A DNA stretch of 64,000 nt from Pseudomonadales bacterium (lineage in GTDB: Bacteria > Pseudomonadota > Gammaproteobacteria > Pseudomonadales > Pseudohongiellaceae). A program made the position numbers and the translations under genes. Positions 25,592 to 33,236 of this stretch are shown piece after piece. The DNA is taken from contig JACKOH010000003.1 of the NCBI GenBank assembly GCA_024234395.1, forward strand, positions 434,001 to 498,000, given 5' to 3'. Every line of letters starts with the position of its first letter. Within the stretch, counting starts at the first letter, position 1. The notes beneath the pieces were generated by a model. The model saw only the letters and a program-made list of their open reading frames with translations. It was not told where the DNA came from and ran no database searches.

Positions 25592-26218
25592 TCAGGCAGT
25601 TGCCGCCAGCCGGTCCTCGTTGATCTGATTCGCCTTGTGGTAAGCCGGCCGGTCTGTGGCCCGGGCCACGTAGCTTTCGAAATCCGGCTGCCTGGGTATC
25701 CCGCCGAAGGTCATCCCCCAGTGCAGATGCGATGCCAGGTAGACATCGGCAGCGGTAAACTGTTCACCACACACATATGGACCCTGCTGTAACGCCAGCC
25801 CGATGGCATTGAGCACCTCTCCATGGCTCCCGAACCCTACCGTGCCCTTCCGGTCTGTGGGAACCTCCCAGCCCATGGCAGATGCCGTGATGGATTGTTC
25901 CAGCGGTCCGGCAGCGAAGAACAGCCAGCGGTAATAGTTCGCCAGACCCGGCGCCCCGACTCCCGGATACAGACCTTTATCTGGAAATCGCGCCGCCAGG
26001 TAGGCAAGGATGGCGGGTGTTTCGGTGACCACAATTCCCGCGTGGGTGATGGCGGGGATTTTGCCCATGGGATTGACGGCAAGATACGCTTCCGAGCGGG
26101 TCCCGGCTGGCCCGTAGTCCAGCCACTGAATCTGGTAGGGTTCATTCAATTCCTCCAGCATCCAGTGGGCGATGCGTCCCCGGGACTGGGGATTGGTGTA
26201 AAAAATCAGGTCTGTCAT
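25592..26218 (-). CDS. Glutathione S-transferase family protein
   Basis: 208 residues from the ATG at 26218, preceded by GAGGAGAATGTC; the frame is open further upstream but lacks support. The N-terminal thioredoxin-like domain (FYTNPQSRGRIAHWMLEELN, NPMGKIPA, VVTETPAILAYLAARFP) has the cis-Pro and the glutathione-binding ET pair. The C-terminal helical domain (about 88-200) includes FTAADVYLASHLHWG. No specific substrate can be read. A second GST is encoded divergently at 26601. Confidence 0.9.
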   Translation of the reverse strand: MTDLIFYTNPQSRGRIAHWMLEELNEPYQIQWLDYGPAGTRSEAYLAVNPMGKIPAITHAGIVVTETPAILAYLAARFPDKGLYPGVGAPGLANYYRWLFFAAGPLEQSITASAMGWEVPTDRKGTVGFGSHGEVLNAIGLALQQGPYVCGEQFTAADVYLASHLHWGMTFGGIPRQPDFESYVARATDRPAYHKANQINEDRLAATA

Positions 26219-26600
26219 GACATTCTCCTCGTCGGATTCTGCTTCCGGGGACGGCGGCAGGGACCGGTTCCACCGGGCATTGGAGTCACAGGCATTGCCC
26301 GGTGGGCTGCCGCGCCCCCAGACGATACTTGACTGGCGAGCGCTACGCATCTTTTTTGTTATGCCGTGGCGGCTTTTCTGCCACCACGGCGGATTTCCTG
26401 CTCCCCCTGCCGATTTCTTCCAGCCCCGGAAGATTTTCCATAAGCCATGAAGATGAGTTACGCGATGGACCTGTCAGGTTTCGGGATGGCCCCGACAGCG
26501 GCTTCCCATAACAGCTCCCAGGCACCGCCTTACATTTCCAGACCAATGGGAGTACGCTTGCGCTAAAGCACCTCTGCTGGATTATGGAACTATCAGGACT
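26219..26600. other. Intergenic region between two divergent GST genes
   Basis: 382 bp. Only short unlikely frames occur. It presumably holds divergent promoters; no sequence close to consensus was found. Confidence 0.35.
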
Positions 26601-27221
26601 ATGATTCTCTATTATGCCCCCCTGTCGGTCGCAATCGCGTCACTTATCGCCCTGGAAGAGGCCGGTGTGGACTACGAGGCCTGCAAAGTCGATTTCAAAA
26701 CTACCGAACAACGCTCGGCGGACTACCTTAAAATCAATCCCAAGGGCCGGGTCCCGGCCCTGGTCACGGAGCAGGGAATCATTACCGAGACCCCGGCGAT
26801 TCTGACCTATATTGCCCAGATTCAGCCCACTGCCAACCTGGCACCCATTGCTGATCCCTTTGCCTTCGCTCAGCTGCAGGCTTTCAACAGCTATCTCTGC
26901 GCCACCGTGCATGTGGCCCATGCCCACAAGTTGCGCGGCAGTCGCTGGGTAGACGACCCGGCGGCAATCGAGGCGATGCAGAAAAAAGTGCCCCAGACCA
27001 TGCAGGAATGTTTTTCCCTGATCGAAGCGGAGCTGTTTCAGGGCCCGTGGGCGATGGGTCAGCAATACACGGTGGCCGATGGCTATCTGTTCACCGTCTC
27101 GGAATGGCTGGAAGGAGACGGAGTGGATATAACCCGCTTTCCCCAGGTGGCGGATCATAACCATCGCATGCGCCAGCGACCGGCGGTACAGCGGGCCCTG
27201 CAATACCGGCAGAGCGTCTGA
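26601..27221 (+). CDS. Glutathione S-transferase family protein
   Basis: 206 residues with both GST domains. Domain 1 has MILYYAPLSVAIASLIALEEAG, NPKGRVPALV and IITETPAILTYIAQ (glutathione-binding Glu-Thr). Domain 2 contains YTVADGYLFTVSEWLEGDGVD, the N-capping-box region. It is related to beta/theta-like bacterial GSTs. It and the GST at 25592 share only the fold motifs, so a recent duplication is not evident. The role is probably detoxification of electrophiles; substrate unknown. Confidence 0.9.
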   Translation: MILYYAPLSVAIASLIALEEAGVDYEACKVDFKTTEQRSADYLKINPKGRVPALVTEQGIITETPAILTYIAQIQPTANLAPIADPFAFAQLQAFNSYLCATVHVAHAHKLRGSRWVDDPAAIEAMQKKVPQTMQECFSLIEAELFQGPWAMGQQYTVADGYLFTVSEWLEGDGVDITRFPQVADHNHRMRQRPAVQRALQYRQSV

Positions 27222-27332
27222 ACGTTACCCGTCCGCGCCGCTTGTTTAATAACCGAAGTTGAGTTAGAAAGGCTCCTGAATAGAGGGGCTAAACCGCCCA
27301 CAGAAGGCATAGCGCGCCAAGCGAGGAATCTT

Positions 27333-27875
27333 ATGCACCCGTTAAAGCAAGTAACCCAAATTCTGATTGCCGCCAGTCTGCTGACTCTGGCGGCCTGCAA
27401 CCAGTCACCGGAACTGGACAGCGACATCCTGGCCCAGGCTGACATTCTCAACCTGCTGGCACCGGAACCCAATATCATGTCCAGTGGCCAGCCTAGCCAG
27501 GAACAGTTTCAGGTCCTGGCCGATTCCGGCGTCAAACACATAATCAATCTGCGCCCCCCGGTGGAAATGGATTTCGACGAAGGCGCCCTGGTCGAGTCCC
27601 TGGGCATGCAGTATCACTCGATCCCGGTCGCCGTGACAGCCGGCATCACCCGCGAGAATGCCCAGAGCCTGTATGACCTGCTGGAGGACCTGTCCGGTGA
27701 ACCGGTGGTCATCCACTGTGCCTCGGGACAGCGGGTTGGCGCACTGATCGCGCTGTCTGCCCAGCAGAACCAGGGTATGGACGCTGAGGCCGCCATGGAG
27801 GAAGGACGTCGCTGGGGCCTGAGCAGTCCGCGCCTGACGCCGGTGGTGCGTACGCTGCTGGCGGAGACACTGTAA
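27333..27875 (+). CDS. Lipoprotein with DUF442 protein-tyrosine-phosphatase-like domain
   Basis: 180 residues. The signal peptide ends in a lipobox LAAC (Cys22), so the protein is predicted to be a lipoprotein. The rest matches the DUF442 / beta-lactamase-hydrolase-like phosphatase fold: NIMSSGQPSQEQFQVLADSGVKHIINLRP, then the active-site loop VIHCASGQRVGAL, with Cys and Arg spaced as in this family (HCxxGxR). A catalytic acid cannot be assigned. The fold is usually cytoplasmic, so membrane anchoring outside the cytoplasm is unusual. Substrate unknown. GAGGAA precedes the start. Confidence 0.82.
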   Translation: MHPLKQVTQILIAASLLTLAACNQSPELDSDILAQADILNLLAPEPNIMSSGQPSQEQFQVLADSGVKHIINLRPPVEMDFDEGALVESLGMQYHSIPVAVTAGITRENAQSLYDLLEDLSGEPVVIHCASGQRVGALIALSAQQNQGMDAEAAMEEGRRWGLSSPRLTPVVRTLLAETL

Positions 27876-28173
27876 CGAGTGCGGCCGGCCGGCAGCAGCG
27901 ACGTCAGGCAGCTGGATTAAGTCCTGCCCGCGCTGGCTCCGGGCGGATGCTGGGCTGTCGCCCTGAACCGCTACCGGGATAGGGTCGTACTCACCGATTG
28001 GCAGGACAGACCGCGATACAGTATCGCCCTGGTCTGTCATAATATCCTGCTATTTTTCGGGTCGCTCCTGTTAGCGCGGGGCGACCGGGCGCCGGACGTT
28101 ATCCGGTGCAGACAGGTAACCAGATTCGAATCTCACAACAAGGGAACCCCTAGGGAACAAAGAGGAGACATTT

Positions 28174-29334
28174 ATGCTACGTAAACTTTTTCTGCTGGCC
28201 ACCAGCGGCGTGATCCTGTCGCTGGCCAGTCTGGCAAGTGCTCAGTCCGACATCTATTACTCTGCCCGCTATGACTACCGCGTGGAAACAGTGGTGGACG
28301 GCCTGGTCCAGCCGTGGTCGCTTGCCTGGCTGCCCGGTGGCGACATGCTGGTCACCGAGAAGCCCGGTCGACTCAGAGTCGTACGCAATGGCCAACTGCT
28401 GCCGGAAGCCATCCCCGGTACTCCGGAAGTACTGTACAACGGCCAGGGTGGTCTGTTTGAAGTGCTGCCCCACCCCAATTTCAATGAAAATCGCTGGGTC
28501 TATCTGAGTTTCTCCAAGCCGGTAGGTGACAGCTCCACCACCGCCGTGGTGCGCGGCCGTTTCGAGAACGACCGGTTAACCAACGTGGTGGAAATTTTTG
28601 CCGCCAAGGCCAGCGGCCGACCCGGTCATTACGGTGGCAAAATGGCGTTTGATAACGACGGACACCTGTTTCTGTCCCTTGGTGATCGTCAGGCCGACCC
28701 CAACGTGGATCAGCTTCATCACCCCGCCCAGGATACCTCCAATCACCACGGTGTGATCGTACGCCTCAATGATGATGGCAGCGTGCCGGATGACAATCCG
28801 TTCGTCGGCGACAGCACCGCCCTGCCGGAAATCTGGAGCTATGGCCATCGCAGCCCCCAGGGCCTGGCCTTTCACCCGGAAACCGGTGACCTGTGGATGA
28901 CTGAACACGGTCCCTTTGGCGGCGATGAGCTGAACCGTATCGAGCCGGGCAAGAACTATGGCTGGCCGGTGATCGGACACGGCCGTAACTATGTCTCCGG
29001 CAGCCCGATTCATGAAGGACTGTACAAGGAAGGCATGGAGCAGCCGGTACACTTCTGGGTACCGTCCATCGCCACCTCCGGCCTGATGGTCTACACCGGT
29101 GACAAGTTCCCGCTCTGGTACGGCAGCATCTTTGCCGGCGGCCTGGCCGGTGAGGAATTGGCGCACCTGATGCTGTCAGACGACTACCGCAGCGTGGTTG
29201 TGGAAGAAACCCTGGCCTACGGCATGGGTCGAATTCGCGATGTGCGGCAGGGACCGGACGGCTACATCTACCTGGCTATCTCCGATCAGCGCGGTCAGCC
29301 GACCCGCGTGGTGCGCCTGGTACCGGTGGAGTAA
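28174..29334 (+). CDS. yliI: PQQ-dependent soluble aldose sugar dehydrogenase (YliI type)
   Basis: 386 residues with a signal peptide ending LASAQS. It is a six-bladed beta propeller of the soluble glucose / aldose sugar dehydrogenase group, which uses PQQ and calcium to oxidise sugars in the periplasm. Landmarks are VVDGLVQPWSLAWLPGG, VTEKPGRLRVV, HYGGKMAFDNDGHLFLSLGDR, WSYGHRSPQGLAFHPETGDLW, TEHGPFGGDELNRIEPGKNYGWPVI and a C-terminal RIRDVRQGPDGYIYL. The histidine of HYGG and the HRSPQG arginine belong to the PQQ site. No PQQ synthesis genes are in the window. A terminator follows. Confidence 0.93.
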   Translation: MLRKLFLLATSGVILSLASLASAQSDIYYSARYDYRVETVVDGLVQPWSLAWLPGGDMLVTEKPGRLRVVRNGQLLPEAIPGTPEVLYNGQGGLFEVLPHPNFNENRWVYLSFSKPVGDSSTTAVVRGRFENDRLTNVVEIFAAKASGRPGHYGGKMAFDNDGHLFLSLGDRQADPNVDQLHHPAQDTSNHHGVIVRLNDDGSVPDDNPFVGDSTALPEIWSYGHRSPQGLAFHPETGDLWMTEHGPFGGDELNRIEPGKNYGWPVIGHGRNYVSGSPIHEGLYKEGMEQPVHFWVPSIATSGLMVYTGDKFPLWYGSIFAGGLAGEELAHLMLSDDYRSVVVEETLAYGMGRIRDVRQGPDGYIYLAISDQRGQPTRVVRLVPVE

Positions 29335-29369
29335 GCACACTCCTACCGAAGCTCAATCTGTGTCAATAA

Positions 29370-29393
29370 AAAAGGACCCTTCGGGGTCCTTTT
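29370..29393. terminator. Bidirectional rho-independent terminator
   Basis: AAAAGGACCC (29370-29379), loop TTCG, GGGTCCTTTT (29384-29393), followed by more T on the + strand and preceded by A residues, so it can work both ways. It lies between the convergent aldose dehydrogenase and surE-like genes. Confidence 0.92.
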
Positions 29394-29418
29394 TTTACTG
29401 CTCGTTCTCCCCGCCGCC

Positions 29419-30261
29419 CTATCTTGTAAGTTCCCAGTCCCAGCTCAAAAGATCGCTCAGGTATTCGTAGTCGGTCCAGTCGAATTTCAGCGGCGTGATG
29501 GTGATGTAGCCGTGCTGCCAGGCCCAGGTATCGGTGCGGGTATCGGTGGCCTGATGCAGAGTCCGGTTGCGGCGATACACCTGGCGGCCCGGTTCCTCGC
29601 TTTGCAGGTCATAACTGGCGATGGACAGATAGGATTCCCCCATGCGCCGCACAGCTACACCCTGTATCTCGCCTCGGGGAATATTGACCGAAATGACCAC
29701 ATCTTCGGGGAATCCGGAATTCCGTAATCGCTGTACCAGGTTGGCAGCAAAGCGTGCCGATGCCTGGTTGTCCACACCGCTGGTATCCTGGGATACGGCA
29801 ATAGCGGGAAGCCCCTGGTAGAGCGCCTCCATGGCAGCTCCGACGGTCCCGGACAGATGGGCCACGTCACCGACATTGGCACCCTGATTGATACCGGAAA
29901 CCACCAGATCTATGGGCCGTTCCGAGCCGAGCACAAAAATCCCCCAGCGCACCGCATCGGCCGGGCGACCGTGAACCGCATAGCCGAACGTTTCCCCATT
30001 TTCCTGCACGGTTTCCACGACCAGTTCTTCACCTACCGAGGCATGGCTGCTGCCGGACTGGTTTTCCGCCGGAGCGGATATCAGGACTTCCACATTCGGC
30101 AATTCGGCGAGCGCGGCTGCCAGGGCAGCCAGCTGCGGGGAATTAATGCCATCGTCATTGGTTACCAGAATCCGGAACTCCTGAGCCCATCCCGGCGGAG
30201 CAAGCACCCCCAACAACAGCGTTAAAGTGGTGGCAGTAAAAACATTCCGAAACAGTTGCAT
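29419..30261 (-). CDS. surE: SurE family 5'/3'-nucleotidase with signal peptide
   Basis: 280 residues. The first 26 residues are a signal peptide (...GVLAPPGWAQ), after which SurE motifs begin: RILVTNDDGINSPQLAAL (metal-binding DD), APAENQSGSSHA, VSGINQGANVGD and HLSGTVGAAMEAL. SurE removes phosphate from nucleoside monophosphates and short polyphosphates. The usual gammaproteobacterial SurE is cytoplasmic and sits with pcm-rpoS. This one is exported, is not in that context and has a longer C-terminal part. Export is clear from the sequence; a nutrient-scavenging role is inferred. Confidence 0.9.
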   Translation of the reverse strand: MQLFRNVFTATTLTLLLGVLAPPGWAQEFRILVTNDDGINSPQLAALAAALAELPNVEVLISAPAENQSGSSHASVGEELVVETVQENGETFGYAVHGRPADAVRWGIFVLGSERPIDLVVSGINQGANVGDVAHLSGTVGAAMEALYQGLPAIAVSQDTSGVDNQASARFAANLVQRLRNSGFPEDVVISVNIPRGEIQGVAVRRMGESYLSIASYDLQSEEPGRQVYRRNRTLHQATDTRTDTWAWQHGYITITPLKFDWTDYEYLSDLLSWDWELTR

Positions 30262-30332
30262 GGTATTCCCCCCAGACAGATTAGCAACGTGAAACCGGCA
30301 GGTTTCGTGAGTCTTCCTCCCGATCGCCCCGC

Positions 30333-31385
30333 TCAGAGCAGGGTATCCAGAATCAGATTGGTGGATTCGATCAGGCGTTCATCCCGCTCCCGAAGATCCG
30401 CTTCGAACGCGGTTCCGGTCAGGTGCTGCAGACCCTGAATATAGCGCACTGCGATTTCATTAGCCTGCTCGACACTGAACTGCTGGTTTTTCTCCGTCAC
30501 CATGCCACGGGCGAACTCCTTGGAAAAGGAAACCGGCTTACCGTCCCGGGTCATTGGCCTGCCGTTATCGTCCTGGCGCCAGAAGCGACTGGAATCCATG
30601 GTATACACTTCATCGGCCACCACCACGCGGCCCTCGGCATTAATACCGTGCTCGGTCTTGGTATCGACCAGGATCATGCCCCGTTGCGACAGGTATTGGG
30701 AGACCATGCCAAAAGCCATGATCGAGGCATTGCGGATCTGGTTATACCGGGCCGGCGTACAGATGCCGTGTTCGAACAGGTAGGCGGGATCGATGGTCAG
30801 ATCCACCTTGTCCTTGGTACTGGGAGTATCCATCACGTAAGGCAATACGCCGTTCGCTTCCAGTCGGTCAACCTCGATCACATGCCCCGCATAATTGAGT
30901 ATTTTCTCACCGGCCTGCTTCGCCTTCAGCCAGTGCTGGTAAAGGGAAGTGGAAGTGCTGCTTTCGGCATTATAAAAACGCAGCACATTTTCCAGCGCCA
31001 CCAGGCGTAGATTCTCGGCCGGAATGACCGTGGCGGCAGGCTGCAGGCCGGGCACCGCAAACTGCGAGCTTCCCAGTACCGGTTCCACCAGCTTCAGCAT
31101 GTGGTGGTGGTTGATGGCGAGTACCTGATCCTTGAACGGGATGGAGCCGCGATTGACATCGTGAGTGGAGATCCGGTTGTTTCGGAACATCAACCTGATC
31201 GGGACTCCTGCATCGGTAGTCAGCGCGTCCCCCAGCACCGAATCCGAGACCTTGCCTTCCAGGATTGTGCAGCCGCGCAGACGGGGCAGATCGCCGTCTT
31301 CAATAATCTGGCGAATGGAACGCCCGTGCTGAACCCGGGCTCCGTACCCGGCCACCAGTTCTCGTATCTCGTTTTCACTCAACAT
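30333..31385 (-). CDS. purC: Phosphoribosylaminoimidazole-succinocarboxamide synthase, long form
   Basis: 350 residues from the ATG at 31385 (a GTG at 31409 is less likely). SAICAR synthetase joins CAIR with aspartate in purine synthesis. Motifs are SDSVLGD-type nucleotide loop, FRNNRISTHDVNRGSIPFKDQVL, the central LVDTKTEHGIN and VVADEVYTMDSSRFW. The usual E. coli enzyme has 237 residues; this belongs to a longer subtype, with an extended N-terminal and inserted middle region. It is a single-gene unit with a clear promoter about 120-150 bp upstream. Confidence 0.94.
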   Translation of the reverse strand: MLSENEIRELVAGYGARVQHGRSIRQIIEDGDLPRLRGCTILEGKVSDSVLGDALTTDAGVPIRLMFRNNRISTHDVNRGSIPFKDQVLAINHHHMLKLVEPVLGSSQFAVPGLQPAATVIPAENLRLVALENVLRFYNAESSTSTSLYQHWLKAKQAGEKILNYAGHVIEVDRLEANGVLPYVMDTPSTKDKVDLTIDPAYLFEHGICTPARYNQIRNASIMAFGMVSQYLSQRGMILVDTKTEHGINAEGRVVVADEVYTMDSSRFWRQDDNGRPMTRDGKPVSFSKEFARGMVTEKNQQFSVEQANEIAVRYIQGLQHLTGTAFEADLRERDERLIESTNLILDTLL

Positions 31386-31505
31386 GAAACAGGGTCCCGG
31401 CCGCTGCACTCGGGGGCGAAGCGCAAGGAGGCCATGAAGTCAGGGTTGCGAAACCACTGAGTATTCAGAGGTTCCTAAGTTCGAATTTTCCAGCGAAAGA
31501 GGGCA

Positions 31506-31534
31506 AGCATAGTGTAAAGATTTACAGACTACAA
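31506..31534 (-). promoter_or_regulatory. Sigma70-type promoter for purC
   Basis: On the minus strand, TTGTAG (31529-31534) and TATGCT (31506-31511) are separated by exactly 17 bp. The predicted start is near 31499, leaving a leader of about 113 nt before purC. No PurR-like palindrome is visible. Confidence 0.55.
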
Positions 31535-31788
31535 CTGATGGTTGTTGTCGCCCGGGGCCAGCATCCATAGCACTTGCGTGAGTGCCTGATAATTTTCGGA
31601 GCGGGCTCGACTGTTCGGAATAATCGATCCATTTGACCTCCAGAAACGTATTTACCTGGCGATGCGACAACTACACACTTGCGCCTTCAGTTCAGACCGG
31701 GGGCTGAACCGTTGCGCAGTGAATCCGGGCCGGCCTGAATACAAAGCAGGCTTTCCGCAACACCGCGCCGTCAGGCAGGAAGCGCCAC
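31535..31788. other. Rest of the purC-nhaR divergent intergenic region
   Basis: Together with the purC leader this makes a gap of about 400 bp without genes. Nothing close to a consensus promoter was recognised for the rightward regulator gene. Confidence 0.3.
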
Positions 31789-32688
31789 ATGCGACATTTG
31801 AACTACAATCATCTGCTCTATTTCTGGACCGTCGCCCGCGAGGGAAGTATCGCCCGTGCCACTGACAGTCTGCACCTGACACCCCAGACTATCAGCGGCC
31901 AGTTGAAACTGCTCGAGGAAGCGATAGGCGAAGCACTGTTTAATCGGGTCGGCCGTGGTCTGGTGCTGACTGAAACCGGTCACCTGGTTTATCAGTACGC
32001 CGATGAAATCTTCACTCTCGGTGCCGAACTGTCGTCCCGGGTCAAGACCGGGCGTGTGGTAATCCCCGCTGTGCTGACGGTGGGCATCGTCAATGCCATT
32101 CCCAAGCTGATCGCCTACCGGATCCTGCAGCCGGCTCTGGACTCGGAACTGCCAATCCGGCTCGAATGTCGGGAAGGCAGCCTGGAATCGTTACTCGGTG
32201 AGCTGGCAGTCCATCGCCTGGACCTGATTCTTTCCGACTGCAGTATTCCGGGGGGGCTGAATGTCAAGGCCTTCAATCATGCGCTGGGGGCCAGCAACAT
32301 CGTCCTGTACGGCACCCCGGAGCTGGCCAGCCGCTATGCCGGCGGATTCCCCGCGTCTCTGGACCGCGCCCCGATGTTGCTTCCCATCCGCGATAACCCG
32401 ATTCGAAGAGGCCTGGAGGACTGGTTCGACCAGCACGATATCAACCCGACGATCGTGGCGGAATTCGAGGACAGCGCGCTGATGAAAGCGTTCGGCGCGG
32501 CTGGCTCAGGACTCTTCCCGGTGCCCGCCGCCACCAGCAGGGAAGTGGAAAAAATGTACCAGGTCAAACCCCTGGGGGAACCTTTACCGGTCAGCGAGAA
32601 TTACTTTGCCATCTCTCCTGACCGCAAGCTGCGACATCCGGCTGTCAAACGCATTATCGACACGTCCCGCGAGCTCATATTCGACTAG
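31789..32688 (+). CDS. nhaR: LysR-type regulator, NhaR type
   Basis: 299 residues. The N-terminal helix-turn-helix (LNYNHLLYFWTVAREGSIARATDSLHLTPQTISGQLKLLEEAIG) follows NhaR, including the unusual HLTPQTIS in place of the common ISQPALS. NhaR activates nhaA in response to Na+ in E. coli, but no Na+/H+ antiporter gene lies in this window, so the target is unknown. The effector domain is complete (about 92-295). Its stop codon is formed by a CTAGCAGCC fragment, and its last 14 bp overlap the convergent HPF-like gene. Confidence 0.87.
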   Translation: MRHLNYNHLLYFWTVAREGSIARATDSLHLTPQTISGQLKLLEEAIGEALFNRVGRGLVLTETGHLVYQYADEIFTLGAELSSRVKTGRVVIPAVLTVGIVNAIPKLIAYRILQPALDSELPIRLECREGSLESLLGELAVHRLDLILSDCSIPGGLNVKAFNHALGASNIVLYGTPELASRYAGGFPASLDRAPMLLPIRDNPIRRGLEDWFDQHDINPTIVAEFEDSALMKAFGAAGSGLFPVPAATSREVEKMYQVKPLGEPLPVSENYFAISPDRKLRHPAVKRIIDTSRELIFD

Positions 32689-32983
32689 CAGCCAGTTTGC
32701 GCTGCCATTGCAGGGAACGCCGCAGCCTGGTCAGCGCCCCTTCCAGCGCCACGGTCAGGTTATGCTGCTGGCTGTTCACCAGATGCCAGCGACCCTGCCA
32801 GTCCCGGGCTCGCAGTTCGCAGCGGATAACCGGTTCCGGTTGCCCCGGTCCATCAGTCGACTCCAGAACCGCCTCCAGCAGTCTGACACTGGCCAGGGAT
32901 GAACCCAGCATAAAATAGATACGCGACTCGATCTGCGGATCCATATCCGGCGCGACCTTATTTCTGATGGTGATGGTGGACAT
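32675..32983 (-). CDS. HPF/RaiA-like ribosome-associated protein (tentative)
   Basis: 102 residues from the ATG at 32983, which follows GGAGACGCTG. The pattern is a short beta-alpha-beta-beta-beta-alpha protein: STITIRNKVAPDMDPQIESRI, a predicted helix, then ECELRA-like strands and a C-terminal helix ALTRLRRSLQWQRKLAASRI rich in Arg. This resembles the hibernation-factor fold, which binds the 30S decoding centre, but the similarity is weak and the usual basic patch is short. No known motif settles it. It overlaps the nhaR-like gene tail to tail. Confidence 0.5.
   Translation of the reverse strand: MSTITIRNKVAPDMDPQIESRIYFMLGSSLASVRLLEAVLESTDGPGQPEPVIRCELRARDWQGRWHLVNSQQHNLTVALEGALTRLRRSLQWQRKLAASRI
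32685..32697. repeat. End fragment of the inverted-repeat element family
   Basis: CTAGCAGCCAGTT matches over 13 bp the complement of the right end of the element at 11494-11640. It provides the nhaR-like stop codon and lies inside the last codons of the convergent gene, the same situation as at 18808. Confidence 0.5.
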
Positions 32984-33236
32984 CAGCGTCTCCACTGGTT
33001 GTTACCCCTTCACTATAGGCAGCTTGCGGCTCAGGAAATATCCGTTATTCCTGACAGTTCCCTTCGAAATTGACGAAGCAAGAGTGAGCTTGATTCCGGG
33101 CCTGGTACGGATCGGCGTTGAAATCGGAAATTTCGATCAGAGTTATCTAAATTATTCGTTTTACTGATTGAATAGTGGCTTTTAGTATCACTTCCTGGTG
33201 ATCTTAATTGTTTCTTGAGTGAGAGAGGACGATCGA

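Noticed and set aside
26343..26546. 67-codon ORF on the minus strand between the GST genes
   Set aside because: Composition is unremarkable, no ribosome-binding site or motif was found.
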